Source: Pedobacter endophyticus
Lineage (GTDB): Bacteria; Bacteroidota; Bacteroidia; Sphingobacteriales; Sphingobacteriaceae
Direction: 5' to 3'
Length of the DNA: 64,000 bases
NCBI RefSeq assembly: GCF_015679185.1
Contig: NZ_CP064939.1
Location: forward strand, 3,596,001-3,660,000
Positions 17,926 to 26,062 of the stretch are shown here, piece after piece. The number at the start of each line of letters is the position of its first letter. The first letter of the stretch is position 1. The notes under the pieces were generated by a model. The model searched no databases. It was not told where the DNA came from and saw only the letters and a program-made list of their open reading frames with translations. A program made the position numbers and the translations under genes.

Positions 17926-18005
17926 GTTCAGGCAGCATTCCATCATCGGAGGAATGCTGTCAAATAAATTTTTTAGAATAAATGTTCAGAATATGGATAA
18001 GAGAA

Positions 18006-18096
18006 GTCGTCTTTTCGAGCGTAGCCGAGAAATCTTTCATGCAAAGTTCAAAGATTTCTCCTCCAATGGAGCTCCTATGGAGCACTTCGGTCAAAT
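18006..18096. repeat. Dispersed repeat family B, copy 3
   Basis: gtcgtcttttcgagcgtagc at 18006, then 'caaagttcaaagatttctcc' and 'ggagctcctatggagcactt'. It is nearly identical in its first half to the copy at 10217. Confidence 0.8.
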
Positions 18097-18115
18097 CCGA
18101 TAGCTATCGGATCCC

Positions 18116-18365
18116 GTGCAGGCGGTCCCGAAGCTTCGGGATTAAGTCGGTAGCATTAAGATCCCCAGTCAAGCTACCAATGACAGAAATAGAAAAGATC
18201 GTCATTGCGAGGCACGAAGCAATCTCATTTCGTAAATCAGATTGCTTCGGCTCGCACGAACCCGGCCTCGCTACAAAGTAGCCCCTTTGGGGCAATGACG
18301 ATTCGCCGAAAAAACCTTTCATCCTAACTTCTTTGTTTTTCTAAAACTAATCTCTGAGGATGACG
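18116..18365. repeat. Composite repeat module (D-A-G), copy 2
   Basis: Contains tgcaggcggtcccgaagctt (D), gatccccagtcaagctacca, then A from gtcattgcgaggcacgaagc (18201) to ggcaatgacg (18300), then a piece ending ctctgaggatgacg (18365). The order of parts matches 12241-12521. It directly follows a family B copy. Confidence 0.75.
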
Positions 18366-18524
18366 CCCCGTTCCTGTAAAGCTTTATAAAAAATGAGTTG
18401 CTACGTGGCCGCCCGTTCGGTCAGCGTGGGCTTGTTTGGGATTATTTAATCCTTTTTAAAGAGAATATTAATCGAATTGAGGTTTTTAGGCTGTAGTTTT
18501 CCCCTTTTGTTTTTAGAGTGTCGC

Positions 18525-18680
18525 CTTTGGTCTTTCACCTTTAATCTTTTAGCTTTAGTCTTTTAGCTTTCAGCTTTAGTCTTTGAGCTTTCAGCTTTAG
18601 TCTTTGAGCTTTGGTCTTTTAGCTTTCAGCTTTGGTCTTTTAGCTTTCAGCTTTAATCTTTCAGCTTTCGTCTTTTAGCT
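18525..18680. repeat. Pyrimidine-rich minisatellite (agctttcagctttagtctttg)
   Basis: About 155 bases made of alternating 10-11 base words such as 'tttagctttcag' and 'ctttagtcttt', locally a 21-base period. The top strand is nearly free of A outside 'tag/cag'. It ends 12 bases before the stop of the leftward lipoprotein gene, so that transcript would run into its purine-rich complement. Nothing else is seen in the 830-base symporter-lipoprotein spacer. Confidence 0.8.
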
Positions 18681-18692
18681 TCACACCTATGA

Positions 18693-19076
18693 CTACTGCG
18701 CACAAGGCCCATCAGGAATCTCCCTGCTAATCTGAATAACTCGCGTTACAACCAGTGTAGAATCGAAGTCCTGAGCAACCATTGCCGTATCAGATTTTGC
18801 AAAATAACCTTCCAGTTCTACGTAAACCGGTTGATATGGCTTTTCGAAGCCTAACTTGCTATATTGCAGTTCGAGGTTTTTAACGCTATCCCTAACCCAA
18901 TACTCACGCCCATCTTCACACAAGGTAAAAGATTTCATCTCCGGCCCAAAAGTATACAGGCCCTTAACTGTTTTCAGATTGCTTTTCTCTCCCTCGGCTT
19001 TCTTATCGCTATTACAAGCCGTTACCGTTGCGCCAAGGAGCACAACCAATACGATCGCTTGCTTAAAAAACTTCAT
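18693..19076 (-). CDS. Small lipoprotein, NlpE C-terminal-like
   Basis: A 127-residue lipoprotein with signal MKFFKQAIVLVVLLGATVTAC (Cys21). The mature part, GLYTFGPEMKSFTLCEDGREY through QPVYVELEGYFAKSD, resembles the C-terminal OB-fold of NlpE-type lipoproteins (a GxY...F..C..G....V pattern); this is my reading without a search. The start lies 1 base after the stop of the LolC/E-type permease gene, so the two form an operon. It may be an envelope sensor or a simple outer-membrane lipoprotein. Confidence 0.75.
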   Translation of the reverse strand: MKFFKQAIVLVVLLGATVTACNSDKKAEGEKSNLKTVKGLYTFGPEMKSFTLCEDGREYWVRDSVKNLELQYSKLGFEKPYQPVYVELEGYFAKSDTAMVAQDFDSTLVVTRVIQISREIPDGPCAQ

Positions 19077-19077
19077 T

Positions 19078-20304
19078 CTATAAGGTTTGATTTATTTGAT
19101 TTATTTTTTTTACACTCAAGTTGGCTGACAAAGCAGATGCCAAAAATGAGAAAATGCCCACTGTTATAAAAACTAAAATGAAATCTTTCCATTTTAGCCC
19201 AATCGGGTAAGAATTCAGTAAAGTTCCCTCGCCCATTTTGATCAACCCGAAGTTGTGCTGCAAGTAATAAAACACCAACCCGATTACCAATCCCAACACG
19301 CACCCCGACATGGTAATCATCATGCCTTCGAGCAAAAAGATCTGCTTAATTAATTTCTTGCCAGCGCCAAGGCTGCTTAAAATCGCAATATCTTTAACCT
19401 TGTCGATCACCAGCATCGTTAACGAGCCTACAACATTGAATATGGCTATAATTAATATAAACGTGAGAATGATGTAAACCATACTTTTTTCTGAATTAAA
19501 AATATGGTGCAACGAGCTATTTTGCTCTGCCCGGTTCTTCACCGAAAAGCCGTTGCCAAGGTGTTCAATTAGTTGAGCCTTAAATTTATCGATATCAACA
19601 CCCGGATTGAGATCTATTTCCAACGATGAAACATTTCTGGGTTCATCAAGTAATTGCCTTGCAAACTCCAGCGGTACGATAATTCCACTGTCAAACTCCT
19701 GCTGAACCTCAAAAACGCCGCTCACGCGAATACTTTTTGTGTTAAAATCGTTTGCCGGATTTATGGAATTTACCGAAATGCTTTTCTTGGGCGAATACAG
19801 CTCCAGTTCAGTAAAAGGATCGAGCGTATTTACTGCCAGGTATGTTTGTAAGCCAGATCCGATAACAGCATTATCACCACTTTTATTGTGCAAAACAAAA
19901 CGGCCCTCCTTAATGGTGCTGTCGAGCTTTTGGTTCTTTAAATAGTCATCGCTTACACCCTTAACCATTCCAACTGCCTGTTTATCGTTATACTTAAGCA
20001 GGGCATTTTCTTGCAGCACCTCAGAAAAGGCATACACATCTTTGTTTTTTCTTAACCCGTTAAAAAATGGCGTAGTTGGGTCGAAAGTTTTGCCCTTTGC
20101 CGGCGTAATCTGAATTTGGGGCGTAATTGTATCAAACATGCCCAATACCACGGTTTCCAAGCCGTTAAACACCGATAGGATGATGATTAAAGCAGCACTG
20201 CCAACCATAACACCAACCATTGATATGCCAGATATCAGGTTGATGGCATTTGTTGATTTTTTTGCAAACAAGTACCGTTTGGCAATATAGAACGACGTAT
20301 TCAC
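19078..20304 (-). CDS. LolC/LolE-type ABC permease
   Basis: A 408-residue permease of the FtsX/LolCE type. One membrane segment lies near the N-terminus (INLISGISMVGVMVGSAALI), then a large periplasmic MacB-like domain (about 50-270) and three C-terminal segments. The N-terminal LFAKKSTNAINLISGIS is typical of lipoprotein-releasing permeases, which extract lipoproteins from the inner membrane. No ATPase gene is adjacent; in Bacteroidota the LolD partner is commonly elsewhere. It is co-transcribed with the small lipoprotein. Confidence 0.9.
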   Translation of the reverse strand: MNTSFYIAKRYLFAKKSTNAINLISGISMVGVMVGSAALIIILSVFNGLETVVLGMFDTITPQIQITPAKGKTFDPTTPFFNGLRKNKDVYAFSEVLQENALLKYNDKQAVGMVKGVSDDYLKNQKLDSTIKEGRFVLHNKSGDNAVIGSGLQTYLAVNTLDPFTELELYSPKKSISVNSINPANDFNTKSIRVSGVFEVQQEFDSGIIVPLEFARQLLDEPRNVSSLEIDLNPGVDIDKFKAQLIEHLGNGFSVKNRAEQNSSLHHIFNSEKSMVYIILTFILIIAIFNVVGSLTMLVIDKVKDIAILSSLGAGKKLIKQIFLLEGMMITMSGCVLGLVIGLVFYYLQHNFGLIKMGEGTLLNSYPIGLKWKDFILVFITVGIFSFLASALSANLSVKKINQINQTL

Positions 20305-20400
20305 GCTGGTAAATATAATTAAAAGGTTTAGGGTTTAGTGGTAAGGCGAAAGGTTGTATACCCTTGCACAGCTATTTTGCCCACGCGGTTTGCCCTTATA

Positions 20401-21039
20401 TTAAAAAAAAGGATTATGTTGTTTCTCGAAACCTATAGTTGTTGCTGGCCCATGCCCCGGATAAACCTTCGTTTCATCTGGTAATACAAATAGTTTAGTC
20501 GAAATGTTTTGGATAAGTTGCTGGTGATTGCCTCCGGGCAGGTCAGTGCGGCCTATGCTTCCATAGAAAAGTACGTCGCCGCCTATTAAAAAGCCGTCGG
20601 CCTTGCTATAAAAGCACAAATGCGCAGGAGAATGCCCCGGAGAAAAGATTAATTCGAGGCTACTATTGCCAAATCTAACTGTTCCACTTTCGGGTAAGAA
20701 TACCTCCGGCAACGGCGAAACTTCATACCGCGTAAAGCCCATTGATGGAGCATAACCCGGTACAGCAGTTAAGATAGGTAACTCACCCTCATGAAATTGA
20801 GCTTTTAGTCCGTAAGTGTCGAAAATGAACTTATTGCCAAATACATGATCAAGGTGACAATGCGTATTTAACAATAAAACTGGTTTTAAATCATTTGATT
20901 TGATAAATAAAGTCAGCTCATTCTGCTCAGCCGCATCGTACATGCCTGGATCGACGATGATACACGATTTTGTTTCGTCAAAAAGCAGATAAGTGTTTTC
21001 ACTGTAGGCGTTAAAAGTAAATGTTTTTACTGTGATCAT
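20401..21039 (-). CDS. MBL-fold metallo-hydrolase, glyoxalase II-like
   Basis: A 212-residue metallo-beta-lactamase fold hydrolase. The zinc motif NTHCHLDH gives H60, H62, D64 and H65; further ligands are in SPGHSPAHLCF, GGDVLF and PGHGPAT. It is shorter than true glyoxalase II (about 250 residues) and lacks the C-terminal substrate domain, so it is the small 'YcbL/GloB-like' type common in bacteria. Substrate not determined. Leftward, single gene. Confidence 0.9.
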   Translation of the reverse strand: MITVKTFTFNAYSENTYLLFDETKSCIIVDPGMYDAAEQNELTLFIKSNDLKPVLLLNTHCHLDHVFGNKFIFDTYGLKAQFHEGELPILTAVPGYAPSMGFTRYEVSPLPEVFLPESGTVRFGNSSLELIFSPGHSPAHLCFYSKADGFLIGGDVLFYGSIGRTDLPGGNHQQLIQNISTKLFVLPDETKVYPGHGPATTIGFEKQHNPFF

Positions 21040-21170
21040 AATTAGTTCAAATGTAATGCCGTTGAATTGCTAATGGTTATTGGCGAGCGATAATTAATGG
21101 CAACCAAGCGATGACGTAAAACGAGGATTAGCAGCTTAAATCCTGAAATCACACCATCTCGTAATCCTGC

Positions 21171-21758
21171 TTAATCGCGCCACTTAAATGTAGATATCAA
21201 CGTGTCTATGTCGGTTTTAATAAATTTAATTACCGGAGCAATTGAATCGTACTGAGGTCTTTCGTTAAAATAAAGTGCCCCCCTGAAATAGTGCTTCACG
21301 CTATCTGTTAAAAAGAACTGAACCGACGAAGCTGTATTCCCCTCAATGGCATAATAAATGCCATAAACTCTTTTTTCAGGATAGTTAATCAGCCGTTGAT
21401 CGATGGCACTTGCCTTAATCGTATGTTTAAAGGCCAATTTTCGTGCATCTTCAACCATTTCGTTGTATTCACTCCGGCTCGAAACATCGTAATAAGTCAA
21501 GTGTAAATAACCGTTAAATTGCTTAAAATGCAAGTTATACCAATCCTGTTTCGCGTCAGATCGTTTGTCTTGCTCCATTGATGCATACCTAGGAAACCCA
21601 AAGCTAAATGGGGCCGGCCCATAGAACTGTGTATAAGATTTTTTCGGAAATTCGATTCTGTAATAGGCCTTTGGCTTCGGGGTGTAATTATTGTTTTTAC
21701 AAGCCGTAGCAAATAGAAGCAGAGCAAAAGGAAGAAGAATTATCTTTAATATTTTCAT
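21171..21758 (-). CDS. gldD: Gliding motility lipoprotein GldD
   Basis: A 195-residue lipoprotein with signal MKILKIILLPFALLLFATAC (Cys20). The mature N-terminus YTPKPKAYYRIEFPKKSY is characteristic of GldD, a lipoprotein required for gliding in Flavobacterium and associated with the type IX secretion/gliding machinery in Bacteroidota. The ATG at 21758 is preferred to 21773 because it starts the signal peptide directly. No other gld genes are in the window, so gliding itself is not shown. Confidence 0.92.
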   Translation of the reverse strand: MKILKIILLPFALLLFATACKNNNYTPKPKAYYRIEFPKKSYTQFYGPAPFSFGFPRYASMEQDKRSDAKQDWYNLHFKQFNGYLHLTYYDVSSRSEYNEMVEDARKLAFKHTIKASAIDQRLINYPEKRVYGIYYAIEGNTASSVQFFLTDSVKHYFRGALYFNERPQYDSIAPVIKFIKTDIDTLISTFKWRD

Positions 21759-21872
21759 AAAGCTTTTATACACTGTTTATTGATGTGGTCGTTGCTTGAA
21801 ACATTTACGCTTTTGTCCGCCCAGGCTCCTGCTAATGTCAGTTAGTTAAGGAAAAACAAGAAACATTGTCAT

Positions 21873-21975
21873 CCTAAACATTTCGATTACGCTCAATACA
21901 GGCTTAGTCGAGGGACAGCTGATTTTGTTTTTCTCCTAAAAAAGTCTTCGACTCGGCTCAGACTGACACCAGTCA
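21873..21975. repeat. Dispersed repeat ('cattcgattacgctcaa' group)
   Basis: Short spacer between gldD and aroE with gtcatcctaa, 'tttcgattacgctcaataca' and, in reverse, 'agtcttcgactcggctcaga'. It belongs to the 'cttcgact-cgctcag' group. Confidence 0.55.
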
Positions 21976-21981
21976 TTCAAA

Positions 21982-22725
21982 CTACTTATTCCATATCGCC
22001 CAGGCCTGCTCTGCCTGTTTGTGTAGCATTTCTAACCCGTTTTTAGTGCTTGCACCGCGTTCTGCAGCCTTTATTAAAAACTCCGTATCTAAAGGATTAT
22101 ATACTAAATCGTAAGCTAAGTGTTCAGGCGTAATCTGCTCGTAATCTATTTCGGGAAATGTATTGATATTTGGCGACATTCCCAAGGGGGTCGTATTGAT
22201 CAGCAGTTGATGGGTGGCCAAAATTTGCGGTGTTACTTCCGAGTACAAAATTGTATTTGGCATCGCTTTGCGAACCACAATCTGATATGGAATGCCCAGT
22301 TTATCGAGCACATATTTTACCGCTTTTGCTGCGCCGCCATCGCCAAAAATCAGTGCTTTTTGATGTTGTGGCGATAGTAAGGGCTTTAAAGAAGCCTCGA
22401 AACCGTAAGCGTCTGTATTGTATCCCTTCAGATAGTTTTCGCCGTCGAACGATTTTATCGAAATGCAGTTCACAGCACCAATTTTATCTGCAGCCTCGTC
22501 CACTTCGTTTAAGTAACAAAGCACATTTACTTTATGCGGTATGGTAACGTTTAGGCCGCAAAGCGACGGATTGTTGGCAAGCAGGTCCGGCAGTGCTGTA
22601 ATGTCCTCAATCGGGAAAAGCTCATATTGATGATCTGTAATCCCTTCTTTCAGAAACTTTTCGGTAAAATATTTTTTTGAGAAGGAGTGCGATAAAGGAT
22701 AGCCGATTAAACCGTACGTTTTCAT
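21982..22725 (-). CDS. aroE: Shikimate dehydrogenase
   Basis: A 247-residue enzyme that reduces 3-dehydroshikimate to shikimate with NADPH in aromatic amino-acid synthesis. Seen: YPLSHSFSKKYF near the N-terminus (substrate Ser residues), GLNVTIPHK with the catalytic lysine, GAVNCI, NTDAYGF, and the NADP-binding loop FGDGGAAKAV. Length is at the short end of the family, typical for Bacteroidota. Leftward, followed by the repeat-bearing gldD spacer. Confidence 0.96.
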   Translation of the reverse strand: MKTYGLIGYPLSHSFSKKYFTEKFLKEGITDHQYELFPIEDITALPDLLANNPSLCGLNVTIPHKVNVLCYLNEVDEAADKIGAVNCISIKSFDGENYLKGYNTDAYGFEASLKPLLSPQHQKALIFGDGGAAKAVKYVLDKLGIPYQIVVRKAMPNTILYSEVTPQILATHQLLINTTPLGMSPNINTFPEIDYEQITPEHLAYDLVYNPLDTEFLIKAAERGASTKNGLEMLHKQAEQAWAIWNK

Positions 22726-22737
22726 AAGTGATATTTA

Positions 22738-22808
22738 CGTCATTGCGAGGTACGAAGCAATCTTAATGCGATAAATAAATGTAGATTGCTTCGTACCTCG
22801 CAATGACG
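22738..22808. repeat. Family A repeat as a perfect 26-bp inverted repeat
   Basis: Arms 22738-22763 and 22783-22808 are exact reverse complements (26 of 26), starting CGTCATTGCGAGGTACGAAG, around a 19-base centre. It lies between comA and aroE on a leftward transcript, 12 bases before the aroE start, so the RNA would fold into a long hairpin directly upstream of aroE. Related, longer copies: 12340-12445, 18201-18300 and 48554-48682. Confidence 0.95.
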
Positions 22809-22813
22809 AATTT

Positions 22814-23581
22814 TTATTTCAGCTCATTTAAGAAATAATCAAAAGTATCGCCCCTTAAGCCTAAACGGATTGTTTCTAACGGAATAACCTCCGCCGGTGC
22901 AATGTTGCCCAGGTTTACGTTCGTTCCAATTAATTTAATAAACCAAACCTGCTGCTCTTTTTGTGGTGCTTCCCAAATAATTGTTTCATTAGGAATCTGA
23001 GTTAATATTTCGTCTACCAGGCCTTCCCTCACTTCGCCACTGCCGCGGTAAATGCCAACATTACCGCCCTCGCGAGCTTCCGCAATAACTTTCCATGAGC
23101 CAGCCTGAATTTCCGATTGCATTAGTTTAATCCATTTGTAAGGTGCAAATATCTTCGCGGCGTCCTTACTTCCAACTTCCGAAATTACGGTAACCTGTTG
23201 GGCCAGTTCGCTAATATAACGGCATTTAATATCGTGTTCAATCTCTATAGAGCCGTCAGAAACCTCCGCGTATTCCATTCCATACTGGTCTAAAACACGT
23301 TGATAATCTGTAAATTGATCACGGATGATAAAAGCCTCAAATAATGTTCCCCCGAAATAGGTGGGGATGCCTGCACTTTTATATAAAGCTAATTTTTCTT
23401 TGAGGTTTGGAGTAACATGCGATGTTGCCCAACCTAATTTTACGATATCTGTATGTACGCCAGCTACTTCTATAAAATCTTCCACTTGGCGTAGGCTTAA
23501 TCCCTTGTCCATAACCATTGTTAAGCCGTTTTGGCGTGGTTTAGATGGACGTTCAGGAACGTTTTTTAATGGGTAATTCAT
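22814..23581 (-). CDS. comA: Phosphosulfolactate synthase (ComA family)
   Basis: A 255-residue TIM-barrel protein of the ComA family. In archaea the enzyme adds sulfite to phosphoenolpyruvate, the first step to coenzyme M. Family stretches seen: KPRQNGLTMVMDKGLSLRQV, VKLGWATSHV, YFGGTLFEAF, EVSDGSIEI, SEVGSKDAA, EAREGGNVGIY. Coenzyme M itself is not expected here; in bacteria a role in sulfolactate or other sulfonate metabolism is more likely (inference). It ends only 89 bases before the aroE start with the hairpin in between, so read-through is possible. Confidence 0.9.
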   Translation of the reverse strand: MNYPLKNVPERPSKPRQNGLTMVMDKGLSLRQVEDFIEVAGVHTDIVKLGWATSHVTPNLKEKLALYKSAGIPTYFGGTLFEAFIIRDQFTDYQRVLDQYGMEYAEVSDGSIEIEHDIKCRYISELAQQVTVISEVGSKDAAKIFAPYKWIKLMQSEIQAGSWKVIAEAREGGNVGIYRGSGEVREGLVDEILTQIPNETIIWEAPQKEQQVWFIKLIGTNVNLGNIAPAEVIPLETIRLGLRGDTFDYFLNELK

Positions 23582-23641
23582 ATGCGTACAAAAGTGAAAA
23601 AAATTTTGAGATTTATTAGTTAAATTTTTTTCACAAGGCTG

Positions 23642-25045
23642 TTACCTGATAAATCGGTTTATAACGTTAATAATGGCGCTGTTATCTTGCAATTGGGGTA
23701 AATACTCGAATAAAATGTAATGCTTATCAGGATCGGTTGTCAACGCAGTTTCGAGGTAACCCAGCGCATCTGCATAATTGCCAAGTGCAAATAAATAGGC
23801 CACCATGCGGTAATAAAGCTCGGCCGCCTCCGGATTATTTTTAATTGCCTGCGCCATTGTTTCCGACGCCTCCAGCAATTTTCCCTGCTCATAAAGCACC
23901 GTACTAAAGTCGAGCCAGGCCTCAATATCAAGCGGATTGTATTCTATAACCTTTTCATAAGCCGTGATCGATTCCTCAATTTGACCCAGCTTATAATAGG
24001 CATCCGCCATCGCGAACCAAAAGTCGGCGTTTTCAGCCTCCAGGTCGATTGCTTTTTTATAAAAATGCAGCGATTCGAAATAGCGTTCCTCATGGTTAAG
24101 GGTTACACCGATGCCAAACCATGCATCTGCCATTTTTGGATCCATTTTGACCGATTTCTTGTAATAAGAACGGGCATCATCCATTTTTTCGAGCTTCTCG
24201 TAGCATTCGCCAATGGCGCAATACGTGTCCGCATTGGGCGGTTCATACTCGAAAGTCTGTTTATACACATCGATGGCCTCATCATATTTATCAAGCTGAA
24301 CCAGGGCGTTTCCTTTATTAAAGTATGCCGAACTAAAATCTTCCTTAATTAAAATAGCGTAATCGTAGGCATCAATTGCTTTTTCGAAAAGATTGAGTTT
24401 ATGAAAACTATTGCCCAGGTTATACCAGGCCGCATACGAGTACGGATCCGTATCGATGTATTGCTGATAAAACTTGATGCTTTCCTCCTGCTTGTCGAGC
24501 ACATCGTAACAAAAGGCCAGTTCGTACAAACCGTCCTGATTTTCCATGTTCTGCTCCAAACTAAGCTTAATATAGGTAATTGCACTTTCATAATCGCCCA
24601 TGCTTTGGTGCACATAAGCCATTTGCAACAAAATTTCATCGGTATTTTCGGCCAAACCGAGTGCTTTTTCGTAATTCTCAAGCGCCTCAGCAAAACGTTC
24701 GGTGTTTTGAAAAATGTTTCCACGAAGCAAATAAATATCTGGCTCCGATGGTTCAAGCAATTCGGCTTTTTGCAGCGCAATAAATGCTTGTTCGTTGTTG
24801 TTGGTTAAAATATAAAGATGCGCCTGTTTAATTAAGAAAACCGTGGCATAGGGATGTTGACTGATTGCAAAATCGATTACTTGCAGGGCCTTTACCGGAT
24901 CATTTTTCTCTATATAAAAATCGACTATATATTCGAAGGCACCAGCGTCGAAAAAATACTGGTCTTGATTGCGCAGCATTTCTTCGTATCGCTCAACCGA
25001 GCGGTGTGCATCTTCGTTGGATTCAAAAAAGAATTCTTCTTCCAT
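23642..25045 (-). CDS. Tetratricopeptide-repeat protein
   Basis: A 467-residue soluble protein made almost wholly of TPR units (about a dozen 34-residue helix pairs from residue 40 to the end; for example AWYNLGNSFHKLNLFEKAID and AYFNKGNALVQLDKYDEAID). No signal peptide or catalytic domain. Acidic N-terminus MEEEFFFESNEDAHRSVERY. It is widely conserved in Bacteroidota as a scaffold of unknown role. Several long antisense open frames over it are shadows of the repeat. Confidence 0.9.
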   Translation of the reverse strand: MEEEFFFESNEDAHRSVERYEEMLRNQDQYFFDAGAFEYIVDFYIEKNDPVKALQVIDFAISQHPYATVFLIKQAHLYILTNNNEQAFIALQKAELLEPSEPDIYLLRGNIFQNTERFAEALENYEKALGLAENTDEILLQMAYVHQSMGDYESAITYIKLSLEQNMENQDGLYELAFCYDVLDKQEESIKFYQQYIDTDPYSYAAWYNLGNSFHKLNLFEKAIDAYDYAILIKEDFSSAYFNKGNALVQLDKYDEAIDVYKQTFEYEPPNADTYCAIGECYEKLEKMDDARSYYKKSVKMDPKMADAWFGIGVTLNHEERYFESLHFYKKAIDLEAENADFWFAMADAYYKLGQIEESITAYEKVIEYNPLDIEAWLDFSTVLYEQGKLLEASETMAQAIKNNPEAAELYYRMVAYLFALGNYADALGYLETALTTDPDKHYILFEYLPQLQDNSAIINVINRFIR

Positions 25046-25291
25046 ATCTATTACTATTAAAGAACCGCTACCTAGGCAGAAAATACATTATAATTTTAAC
25101 GATTTTAATTAATCGTTTTATAAATAATTATTAACATCGATTGTTAAAAAAATCGTAAACGACTGAAAATAAAGCCAATTGAGTGCGATTAAAATGTGTA
25201 GATAATCAATCGTTTTTTCAACATCGCGGTTCCTTTCCTCTTCTTTCACAAAAATAGCATAATTTTATTTGCCTAACGTAATGAAGAAGTC

Positions 25292-25747
25292 ATGAAAAAA
25301 TACACCGTTTTAGCCATTCTCTTAACCTGCCTAAACACCGGTTTGTTTGCTCAAAATGAGGAAGCAGCCATTAAGCAGACGGTAAATAACTTGTTTATCG
25401 GGATGAAATCTGGAGATAGCACCATTGCCAGATCGGCCTTTGCCAACGATTGCATTATGCAAACCATTGTAAGCAAGAACGGAACAGCATCAGCTCGTAC
25501 CGAGAATTTAAACCAATTCATCAAATTTATAGGCTCGGTTGCTAAAGATAAACTGGATGAGCGCATCGTGTTCACCAAAATTTTAATTGATGGCCCGCTT
25601 GCCGTTGTATGGACAGATTATAAGTTCTACCTGAACAATACATTTAGCCATTGCGGTGTAAACTCGTTTCAATTGGTAAAAGGAGCAAAAGGCTGGCGAA
25701 TTGTTTACTTAATTGATACGAGGAGGAAAGATGAGTGTGAGGAGTAG
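25292..25747 (+). CDS. Secreted NTF2/SnoaL-like protein
   Basis: A 151-residue protein with signal peptide MKKYTVLAILLTCLNTGLFAQ. The mature part EEAAIKQTVNNLFIGMKSGD, FANDCIMQTIV, VVWTDYKFYLNNTFSHCGVN and KGWRIVYLIDTRR has the layout of NTF2-like (putative lumazine-binding / DUF4440) domains. Function unknown; such proteins often bind small molecules. Stands alone. Confidence 0.82.
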   Translation: MKKYTVLAILLTCLNTGLFAQNEEAAIKQTVNNLFIGMKSGDSTIARSAFANDCIMQTIVSKNGTASARTENLNQFIKFIGSVAKDKLDERIVFTKILIDGPLAVVWTDYKFYLNNTFSHCGVNSFQLVKGAKGWRIVYLIDTRRKDECEE

Positions 25748-26038
25748 GAATGGGCAATTGGCAAAGAGCATAGTCCAATGGACATATAGCTAAGTCCAAC
25801 TTTAGATTCTTATTTCCCTTGTGTTTAAATAGTTTTTGGAAATGAATGGTTCCGCATCAATGGCGGCAGGCAGCCCCGCTAACCACCATAGTCCTCGCTT
25901 CTCCAAGGGCGCTATGGCGCTCGCTCTCTGTGGGCTATTGGCTCATATCGGGTTTAAAAACAACGTATCTGCGTGGCGGTCAAAAACACGGCTACATGGC
26001 ATGCGCTTTATTACGGCATTTCCTCTTGATCAATTTTA
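25748..26038. other. Intergenic stretch, no gene seen
   Basis: About 290 bases, locally GC-rich around 25860-25990. Overlapping short open frames exist in three registers without support. Nothing recognised. Confidence 0.5.
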
Positions 26039-26046
26039 TATATTTG
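26039..26046 (+). promoter_or_regulatory. -7 box before the UDP-sugar dehydrogenase (TATATTTG)
   Basis: TATATTTG fits TAnnTTTG and lies 16 bases before the ATG at 26063. It marks the likely left promoter of the first polysaccharide gene. Confidence 0.45.
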
Positions 26047-26062
26047 CGGAATAATCGAAAAA

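Noticed and set aside
24349..24808. Antisense and alternate-frame ORFs of 120-143 codons over the TPR gene
   Set aside because: They are shadows of a repetitive coding sequence; the TPR frame has clear domain structure.
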